Origin: Stereocaulon alpinum
Taxonomy: Eukaryota > Ascomycota > Lecanoromycetes > Lecanorales > Stereocaulaceae
Length of the DNA stretch: 64,000 nt
Reading direction: 5' to 3'
NCBI GenBank assembly: GCA_018257865.1
Contig: JAEUBA010000021.1
Location: forward strand, 62,001 to 126,000
The position numbers and the translations under genes are program-made. Positions 55,172-64,000 of the stretch are shown here, one piece after another; position 1 is the stretch's first letter, and every line of letters starts with the position of its first letter. The notes beneath the pieces were generated by a model. That model had not been told where the DNA came from and ran no database searches. It saw nothing but the letters and a program-made list of their open reading frames with translations.

Positions 55172-58100
55172 TCAATCACCCCAGCGCTCACGCTCTTGTG
55201 CAGTTTGCAACAAGTCTTCGCAGGTTCCTCGAATCTGTATGAAATCTCAACATATGTAATAAGCAAATTTGGGAGAGGGTAAACTTACGCCAGGCGAAGC
55301 TTTGATGAATGGTAATTGGAAGAAGGTGTATTTCGTATTCTTAATCAATTCCAACATGGTGATGACAAGGCCCCACGGATGTGGCTTGATAACGTGAAGA
55401 CGCTCCAGCAGGACTCGTGTGATTTGCTGGCGCACATCCGACTCCTGTGTGTCCGCCAAGTCCGTACCAAAGAGATGGAGAAGGGCGTAGCTGAAGTAGT
55501 GGGTATGGTTGTTGGGGTAGCGGAGTTGGTGGACCATTGCACTGAGCAGGTAGTAGCGGGCTTCTGGATCCAGTGCTTTTGCAAGTTTGGTCATCAACAA
55601 GGCTTGCGGTGAATCAGCAGTAAAGGCTTGACTTCCTTTTTGTCCAGCAGCAGCTATTGCGCTTTCACCGAGGTACAGTACGAGAGCGTGCAGAAGCGAG
55701 TTGTTAACGTCTAAACCGCAGTCAGTTGTGACATGTGCGGCACTCACAAGGTGGTTGATATTGTCGCTTGAAAAGTCATTGCTCCTTAGGCATGAGTCGA
55801 CAACAACTTTAATGTTGCCTTGGGCGAGCCATTTCGTGTAATCACCGGCCATTCTGGGTGCCTTTCTCATTTCCTCTAAACGGTCCACTTTGAGGCCAGT
55901 TACGAAAGGGTTGGGAAGCTCGGGGAACGAAGAAGGGTAGGCGCTAAGAACCAAGTTATGGAGTTGCGTGCAGTGGCGTGGAATAGCATTGCAGAGTCGA
56001 AAATGGTTCTCCGCAAGGAACTCAGGAAAGTCATGGTGTAGGATGAGTATGATTCGGAGTATACCTCGGTAGAGATCTATGGCCAAGGAGGTAATCGTAG
56101 CCGGCTTCAAGAATTGACAGATATATGATAGTGCGGCTTCCATAATACTGGCGAATGGTTCCCAGCCCTTATAAAGTCAGTATAGTTATGCTCGAAGGAC
56201 GCACCATAACTCACCTCAGAGTTTGCCAATCGCAACATACTAGGCATAAAGAAACGGTGTGAAACTAGCATGAGCCAGCTGTATGTGAAGCCTGCGAAGA
56301 AGTGTGGCGCCAGATCAAGGAAGTTGTCGGCAAAGACGATCAGCATATCTCGATCCTGGCTATAGCCTTCCCGGCCGAAGTCGTGCCAGTCGCATAGAAT
56401 GCTAGACAGAAGACGGAAGAATACGCGTTGATTGAAGCGATCTCCAAGCGTGACATGCTTGTGGTTCATGATCAAGGTGATAACGGACAAGATGCTCTTC
56501 ATGTATTGGGCTTTGTCAAGCTTCACAGCGCCATTAGTTTCCCCCTGGTTTCTCACTAGGAGAACAACGAGCCTCGACAGGGAATCAACTTTGAAGAAAG
56601 ACTCCTTTGACATCCCATCTGTTTCTAGACTGAGGCGCTCGTAGGTCTCCGTAGCTCCGTCAATGCAGATCTTGAAGAAGTTGGTCAAGTCTTCTTGCGA
56701 GTTGATCAATTGCTTGCGATGCAATTGCAAGATGAAGGCTGCAAACACGTTCTCGTTCGGGTTCCCGGGGTACGCATTGCATAAGCCCTTCCATTCATCA
56801 AATATGTACGATAGTTGACGTTCTTTCATGAGACCTGTTTCATCCGGTCTGCCATCAAGGTCACTGACACCCCAGTCCTTCAGCTTTTGTAGCAGAGCTT
56901 GCACTCGGGCTTGATCTGGGCTTTCGGCAAGCCAGTGTCCTAGAGCGCCTAGACTATTGGCGAAATCTGCTCGGAACGCGAAAGGACCATCATTGAGTAG
57001 CAAGCCATCTAGTATCTCAGACATGACATCTATGGCCATCTCTTCGCGGTCGTAAAGAAGTCCAGTCAATAACACATCGACCTGTTTGAATGGCATGATA
57101 TAGGCCTTGACTAATTGCACCGTGACGAAGCTATTAAGCATCTTTTCGTAGTCTAGGTTCTGCACCCATACTGCCACCTCTTTCCCAATGTTCGGGTAGA
57201 TCTGGCATAGCTCTTTCAGCATCTCCACCTTCAATTCAACCTCTACAGGTCTCATGGTTGGTCTGTGGACCGACGAGCAGATTTTTTCGGCGCAGTCCAT
57301 GGCGATAGAGGGCGAGAAGTGGATATTTTCCCATACTTCAGCCAAGGCCTGTTCACCCTCACGTAGTACTTCATCAATGGACCAATCGGGGTTCTCTGCA
57401 ATCATTCTACTGATGTTTTCAAGTAGAATTTCCACACCATGTTGGGGTAGCCTGAGATCTGAATAGCCATTCACCTGCGTATGGGAAGCCGAGTTCGAGA
57501 CCGGTGGCGGCAAGATGCGGCCGATTTGCTGCTGCTGCTGTGGTGGAGGTCGGTGTGGCATAGCTATCGGCTCTGCCGGAGTTTGGACGTTAGGTACAGG
57601 CACGAATGGATCTTGCAATACATCAGGCAGCTGTCGGCCACTATCCGCCGATGAAGTTTGACCGTGGCTAGTTGGGCCCCGAGATTGCCTCGCAAAGTCA
57701 AGATAGATGTTCAACTGCTCCTGGTTCAAGCCACCAGGCATCTGCTTATAAGGATCTGGGATGTATGAAGCCCAGCTACTGAAAGCTGGATCCATGTATG
57801 GCTCGTTGCCTTGTTCCGCTCTATGTTGTCGCCGCTTAGCAATCTCGGTTTCAATTTGAGGTTCGATCTCGGCCACGGAGCGCTCTTCTGCCTGTGATTC
57901 AATTATGGTACAAGCCAAGTCGAGGTTATCGTTGACACACATCAGAATCGCGCCTTCGGCAAACACCGGTTCCTGGATTTCCGCCTGTGCCATACGAATA
58001 TAGTTGTTCATGCTCATTTTCAGGGGTTCCTTGCAGGTAACCAGAGCAAGACTTCCCGAAAGCTTGCGTACCATTTGCTGTGCAGCGCTCCGGACCTTGG

Positions 58101-61100
58101 CCTCGTCCGGCTCCCTGGCAAAGTCTTTGTGAATCAGAGAGCTTGTCGCAATGGCTGCAATTGTGACGGATCGCTCGACTACTGGAGATATTATCTCCGA
58201 GATTGCTCGCTTGACAGCATCTTGGACGACCTCCCTTAGTCGAGCTTGGCTCGCCGCGCTGCCACTGGCTGGCGGAAATTGCAGTTTGGTCTCGAGCTCG
58301 GGTAGAGATGCAGCTATGGCCGCTGGATCAAATCGAGGGTTCCGAACCGTCCGGCTGATAACTCCAAGATTCAGATCGTCAAAGCTGTCAAGTCCGTCTG
58401 GGAGCATAGCGTTGGACATCTCCTCATCCTGAAGAGGCCTATCTTGGATGTGGTGGGTGTCTTCAAGTGAGGTCACGCTCACCCCGAAATCCCGAAACAA
58501 ATGCTCGATGTCAAACTTTTGGTTTGTCTTTATGTGGAAATGATTGTACAGCTCCAAAAGATGGGAAAGTATATCGACAATCCAAGGATTAGGAGGTTTG
58601 AAAATGGTCGATCTTGTGCCTTGCATGAGGACATTGCAAGTGAAGGGAATGACGAGAAGTAACCGCTGCGTCTCGAGCCCTTCGATCAAAAGATCCAAGA
58701 ATGATATATTCTTGTGCTTGATCGGCTTGTCGCGTGCAATGGTCAGAGACCCCAGCCAGGTAGCAAGGTTCTTCAAGTTTTTCCTCTCTTGAGCGGACTG
58801 CATGGTGGTTTCAGCATCGAGAGTTCTTTGGACACTGACGTAGGTCTCTCGCAGGACTTCACGCCAAAGAATCCTGTCGCCAAGGAGATTAAGGATGTCA
58901 AGGTAAAGCGGCTGGTAATTTGGCTCCACTTTTGCACGCTCATCAACAAGAAACGATGCGAACCATTGATGGTACTTGTCTTGAAGTGCATCCTGGAGCT
59001 GGTTAAGTCTGGTTTTGAGGTTTTGGGCGGATACGTTGTTGAAGAAGAAAATCACTTTCTCCTGGGTCTCGTCATCTGGCTCGTCGTAGACCGAGGCCGG
59101 TTCTGCGTTCACGGACTTGAAGTGGATCGTCGTATCAGGTGTGACAAAATCATCAATGTCACCGTTTGGAAGGTCCATTCCGTCTAATGAGCCGTTGGTT
59201 TGTTCGTCCATACCACCACTCCTGAGACCTTGCTCGGAAAGCACCTCCACCGCCCTTTTGTACGGGTCTGTGCCGCGAAGACCCGGGATCTGTGCGAGAC
59301 GGGAGCAATATTCAGACCACTCCGGTTCCCGGAGCCTCTCGAGTACATGCAACAAAGCCTGAAGCCCAAATTTGTACATCGATGCTTCTGGTGGATAATC
59401 ACGTACGGCATCCAATATCATTTCTTGCCCGACTCGCAGTGTTAGATCTGAAATGAGGCCATATGATATTATACCTCCAAAAAGCACTGCGGTTGTTGCT
59501 AAAGGCGCCAACGGATATTCGCCAAAGCAGGAAAACTCGTCGAACAGTCCATGTATCATGCAGGCGTAGAGATCGACCTTGGCCGGATCATCAGAGCCTT
59601 TGCATTCACGTAGGTATTCCAAGATATCTTTCACCTCCAGCTCGGTACTGTACATCCTTTTGTACAAATCTTGCATTTCCTGGTCTGCAGCTCTCGGTAG
59701 TCGGTTACTTTTCTTGCAGTCCACATCAACGTTTTCTTCGATGCCCTCACAATAAATGATTAGCCTTGGATAAGCTTGTAGACATTGCCGCTGCAGTACT
59801 TTGAGCTCAGATCTATCGGCCATGTGCTGGTCTAAGATCGCCAGCATACCATAGACAGTTTTCATGGCAAGACTCACGGTCCGAGGGACCGGCTGTTCGT
59901 CGCGTGCAGTTCGGAGCTCGTCTTGAGCTTTCAGCACCAAGAATCTCGACATCATGTCCACAAGCCCGTTAGGATCTTGCGCAATCTTGTCTTCTGCCCA
60001 TTGGTCGAGGTCTAGATAGCCCTTACGATGAGCGAGTGCGGCCAAGTCGAGGCCGAAACCGTTCATCAGGGAGTATAGATCTTCCAGCCATTCATGCTGT
60101 TGGGCCCGATCCAATACCGTTGTCAATTCCAGCGGATCATTAGAGTGGGTCTCAATCAGCCTCATAGCCACCCAATGTTTATCCTGCTTCCACATAGTAT
60201 AGAGGACGTAGCTACTTTCAGGCCGATCGCTACCCAAGAACAGCGCAAACAGACGCTTCATGATATACACTAATCCCGGGCTCCTCTGGTTTGGCACTCC
60301 GATGCACGAGCACAGAAACAAAGCCTGTTTTGTGCCAATGATTTCTGCCATTTGGTTTTCTTCCTGAAGGGAGAGTGGCTCATTGGGATGGATGAGCAGA
60401 TCGATGATGGCCTTGATTGCGTCCAAGGATATCATCGGATCATGCAGTGCTGTTTCGATATACTGTGCGATGCCGTCCGGGCCATCCGCAGACTCGTGGG
60501 GATTATACGCCTGTCGAAGGCCCGGTATATCCTGTGCATCAAGTTCCGACGGCGGAAAAGACAAGAATGATCTTACGAACGAGAGTTGCGTCTGTGCATG
60601 CCGCCATTGACCACCCCACAGTCGTTGAATGTCGAATTGCGGATTATTCTTGGCTATTGGAAGTAACGCATTGAGCAGGGCGAGGAATTGATGACTTGAG
60701 ATGTCGAAGGCCTGGAAGTCTAGTTCTTGAACCACAAGCTGCCAGTCGAATGGGCGGTCAATGTACTCGTGTATAGCCTGAACAAGAATGGTCGGAGAGT
60801 ATTGTTGCCAATCCGGACTCAGAACCATGAACAGAAGCGCCCCGGCTACTTGTCGTTCGTCCAAGCTTTCATCTACGTGGTGTGCAAGGAAGTCCTTTGT
60901 TGCCGCGAGGCTGTTCGTAATCTGGGGTCCGCGAAGTTGAAGCTCCTTTAATATAGGAATATTGGTTTCTAGCAAATCGAATATGTCAAGTACTGACTGG
61001 ACCTCCGGGGGAACAGCCAAGTTCCGTTTGGAATGACGAAGCCTCAGAGCATACGCTAGCTTTTTGATATCAAGATCTGTTCGGGATGTCTCAGGAAGAT

Positions 61101-62357
61101 CTCCTATGAACCTGAGTGCGCATAAGCCGAGTAAGGTTGGGGAGATATCAATATCTTCATTGTGGGCGTTTGCAAGGCTTGATATTAGGCTATCGCGAGT
61201 ACTGGCAAGTATTCTTCCCGCTTGGAGAGGTCAGTAAATCGAAATCAGGGGGTTGAGGACTCGCACCTTTTGTCTTAAGATCTGGTTTTGAGACATGGGT
61301 TAACGCTGAAGCTAGCAGTGTCTTTGCGAAGGCATCCAGCTTGAAATGCTCCATGAATGTCGAGAGGTCGAAGTCACGGAATATATCACCTTCTGAGGTA
61401 TCTATGACTTCCGCAATCATCGAAGCTTGCCCTGGATCAGTCTTGATCTTCTCCATCTCCTGTACCAACAAGGGATAGTTGCTTGGATTTTCGACATTGC
61501 GATTAATGCCAGGGAATATCTGAGGAGAGTTGCCCACAAGGAGGCGGCGGAAGTATTTGCTTTGGACTTCCATGCCGTGCGATTCGACAAGCTGCGAAGC
61601 TAGCTGTTAGCCTTCGATCTCGTCAAGAGTCACCAAAGGCTGAATGAAGTAAGAGAAGATATACCTTGTGGATAGCTTCTGCCTGAGAGTCCCACTTTGC
61701 CTTGCCCTCTTTCTCGGTTATAGAACCCAGCAGTAGGAAGACTTGAGTGACAACAATCTTCGACACCGAAGATTGACCCGATGTAGCAGACGATGCAGTT
61801 GATCCAGAAAATGGTGATCGGTCAAAGGTATTGATGGTAGGAGAGGTCAGGCTATTCTGTGGTAAGGGTGGTGAGAAGGTCTGGCTCCGTAAGCTCCCTC
61901 CGCCGCCACCACTCCCACCTCCTCCTCCTTGAGACGCGGTGGTCGAAGCCGCGGCGGAGGACGCTGAATATGAGTGCGATGAGGGCGTGATGGCTGTCGA
62001 CCTCGGCGACAAGAGCAAGTGGCTTTGTTGAATCTGGTGGGAGCCAGATTGTAAGGAGGGGAAGGGCGATGCTGAGGAGTTGTAGACGATGCGTGTACTT
62101 TCACTATGGTTGGAAGAGTTGAGGACTGATGAGAAGGAAGAAGTGAATGGTGAGGGGGAGGTGTTGTTTGGTCGGGCCGATAAATCAAGTGAGGGGAGGT
62201 TGGTGGATATAGGAGTGAGTCCTCGGCGAGCGCTTGTTCCTGGGGCAGGCAAGCCCCAGGCCGACTGTGGTCCCCTCACTGACTGTGCGCCAGCGCTCCT
62301 GTTCGAATTGGAAGCAATCGGTTTCTGGGCTGCAGGGTGAGGGGGAAATTGGGTCAT
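55172..62357 (-). CDS. NOT1: NOT1, scaffold of the CCR4-NOT complex
   Basis: Central scaffold of the CCR4-NOT deadenylase, acting in mRNA decay and transcription. Five exons: 61665-62357, 61267-61591, 56215-61220, 55289-56167 and 55172-55234; 2321 residues in frame. The N-terminal 190 residues are Ser/Gly/Pro-rich. HEAT-like regions follow (LVESHGMEVQSKYFRRLLVG, SLANAHNEDIDISPTLLGLC). The MIF4G-like/TTP-binding region, the CAF40-binding DUF3819 region (ISPVVERSVTIAAIATSSLI) and the C-terminal Not1 superfamily domain can all be seen. The last of these has DMLIVFADNFLDLAPHFFAG, then LHHDFPEFLAENHFRLCNAI and FPELPNPFVTGLKVDRL. A run of five Gln (HRPPPQQQQQ) lies near 57530. The final 20-codon exon rests on a GTAAGT donor and a TTCATACAG acceptor only. 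The start codon is preceded directly by an in-frame TAG. It is divergent from the F-BAR gene. Confidence 0.94.
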
Positions 62358-62840
62358 CTAGGATGCGCAAACATTCGTGTTAAGCGAAGACAGTATCGTA
62401 ACGTGAAGGATGCCTTGGCGAGCCACAAGGCGATTAGAGGAAGAGATGCGAGGGAGGTGGTACAAGTGGGGGAAGAGGAGACTGGTTGAGGTTGAACATT
62501 CTGAGGCTCGCAGAAAGTTCGGGACTAGTGCCAGGATCTGCTACGGTAGAGTGTGTTGACATCTTGTGCAAATGCGCTAACAGCCGCGCCGTCACCCTGC
62601 CAACATAGGCTTTGTTGTTTCAGCCCCGTTAACGAGGCCAGCAAGTATACCACACACACTGCATTGGATCTGATGTCACGTACTTCTACCGAATACTCTG
62701 ACCAGACATTGAAGTGATATCCTTGCGAACATATAAGCATTCGACTTATCCAGGTGCTGGGTTCCAACCCCGGGAAAAGGCAATATGCCTGGGACTGTTG
62801 CAGAAGGACCAACGGTCTCCGTATCCTGTGAGCTCAAGCA
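62358..62840. promoter_or_regulatory. Divergent region between NOT1 and the F-BAR gene
   Basis: About 480 bp between the NOT1 start and the first supported F-BAR exon. It should hold both promoters and possibly a short first coding exon of the F-BAR gene, for example around the ATG at 62793, which I cannot join with confidence. Confidence 0.4.
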
Positions 62841-64000
62841 GCTTCATTGTCAGAGACAGTCGTACTAAACCCAGTAGTCGCAAATAATTTCTGGGGCAAA
62901 GATGATGCAGGTGTCCATCCACTACTTGAACGCATGCACAATGCCAAAGTGACATGCGACGAGCTGAAGGCCTTCTACAACAGTAGGACAGAGTCCAGAT
63001 ACAAGGCTCAAGCGCAGACTAACACTAGTGCAGCTCGCGCAGCTATAGAGGATGAGTATGCCCGGAAGATGACAGCGCTGTGTCGCAAACCACTCGGCTC
63101 CACAGAGTCAGGCACTCTACGAATGTCACTCGATGTCCTACGTGGGGAGGTCGAATCTATGGGGAAGGCACACCAGTCAATTGCAGGCCAAATGAAAGGC
63201 GAATTGGAAGAGCCTCTTGGGGCATTTGCTGGAGCAATGAAAGAGCGGAGAAAAATTGTGCAGAGTGGCATCGAAAAGCTCTTCAAATTGAAACAGCAAC
63301 AGACTCATGCAGTTAACAAGGTACGCTATACGATTCAACCTGTTGCAGATGTTTCTGACTGATGCTGCCTAGTCACGCGACAGATACGAACAAGATTGCC
63401 TCAAGATTAAAGGATATCTGGCTCAGGGTCACATGGTCATGGGCCAAGAGGAGCGCAAAAACAAGGCCAAGATGGAAAAGACGCAGATCCAATTGGCAAC
63501 CACAAGCAACGAATACGAGGCAGCTGTCAAAGCGTTGGAGGAAACAACAGGACGATGGAATCGAGATTGGAAGGCCGCTTGCGATGTAAAGGGTCCTTGC
63601 CATTACAGAGACGTACGCACAGCTGACGATGTAGTAGAAATTCCAAGATTTGGAAGAGGAGAGGCTCGACTTCATGAAAAATAGCTTGTGGACGTTTGCT
63701 AATGTCGCATCGACTGTCTGTGTTAGCGATGACGCTGTAAGTGACGTCTGGTCCGTAATAGAGGATGCGCTGACCGTTCAAGTCTTGTGAGAAAATACGG
63801 CTTTCGCTCGAGGGCTGCGAGGTCGGGAAGGATATCTCCACCTTCATCCAGGAGAGAGGTACCGGTCAAGAGATCCCCGACGCACCAAAGTACATCAATT
63901 TCTGCAGAGGGGATGTCAACGATACAGCTTCAGAGGCTTCGGAGGACGAGGGTTACTCGGTAGCGCAATTCCAGAGGACTATCAATCCTGCGTTCCGCAG
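62841..64000 (+). CDS. F-BAR cytokinesis protein (Imp2/Cdc15/Hof1-like), partial
   Basis: N-terminal part of a membrane-bending F-BAR protein of the septation group, acting at the contractile ring. Supported exons: about 62841-63320, 63373-63585, 63638-63736 and 63783 to the window end; the joins keep frame. The conserved reading begins VVANNFWGKDDAGVHPLLER and goes on through EDEYARKMTALCRKPLGSTE, FAGAMKERRKIVQSGIEKL, SRDRYEQDCLKIKGYLAQGH, VKALEETTGRWNRDWKAACD, KFQDLEEERLDFMKNSLWTF and VSDDASCEKIRLSLEGCEVG. The frame upstream has a stop at about 62821 and no ATG, so a first exon is missing from my model or the splice is unusual. The C-terminal part, where an SH3 domain is expected in this family, lies beyond the window. 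Confidence 0.85.

Noticed and set aside
53239..62357. Secondary-metabolite cluster around the SKL hydrolase
   Set aside because: Neighbours are seipin and NOT1, both housekeeping; no synthase, P450 or cluster regulator is present.
1..64000. CRISPR arrays, operons, ribosome-binding sites, prokaryotic terminators
   Set aside because: The sequence is plainly eukaryotic, with spliced genes; no regularly spaced direct repeats of CRISPR type were seen.
1..64000. tRNA or rRNA genes
   Set aside because: I recognised no cloverleaf with A- and B-box sequences and no rRNA segments, but a systematic scan (tRNAscan-SE) was not possible.

Overview
The window is genomic DNA from a filamentous ascomycete (Pezizomycotina; probably Dothideomycetes, but I cannot prove the class). 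The evidence is the many short GT-AG introns of about 47-80 nt with CTRAY-type branch sites, clear fungal orthologues on both strands, and families typical of these fungi: NACHT-ankyrin NLR-like proteins, Pth11-like receptors and HMT1-type ABC transporters. I resolved exons by matching reading frame, splice sites and conserved protein motifs. I could run no search, so family names rest on recognised motifs.

Left part (1-9.8 kb): TMA7 (-), the PRP4 spliceosomal kinase (+), a NACHT-ankyrin NLR-like gene (-) and a GFA-domain enzyme (-). From 9.8 to 14.4 kb the sequence is gene-poor and holds the broken 5' half of an ABCG transporter. From 14.4 to 21.1 kb lies a housekeeping block: a SurE/tubulin-tyrosine-ligase fusion (Pby1-like), RNase H2 subunit B, and MCM10 divergent from RNase H2B. 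From 22.4 to 26.4 kb there is a C2H2 zinc-finger factor with a disturbed 5' part and a repeat-bearing gap.

Middle (26.4-43 kb): an ankyrin protein with a STAND-type N-terminus, PEX14 and NDC80 divergently arranged, a large low-complexity protein that also has a STAND-type N-terminus, then a transposon-marked stretch (a frameshifted Mutator-like fragment and a RIP-like MITE with 17-bp terminal inverted repeats). This is followed by two Pth11-like seven-helix membrane protein genes in tandem.

Right part (43-64 kb): a DUF7704 membrane protein, an HMT1-type vacuolar ABC transporter with a long tail carrying a PAM2-like motif, a DUF4870-like membrane protein, seipin, a peroxisomal alpha/beta hydrolase ending in SKL, the CCR4-NOT scaffold NOT1, and the first exons of an F-BAR cytokinesis protein that runs off the window.

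Core eukaryotic functions dominate: splicing, replication, kinetochore, mRNA decay, peroxisome and lipid droplet. Lineage-specific sensing or immunity genes and decayed mobile DNA sit between them. I see no convincing wholly new system. The best leads are the three genes sharing STAND-type N-termini, the PAM2-like motif on a vacuolar transporter, the MITE, and several repeated palindromes in the gaps.
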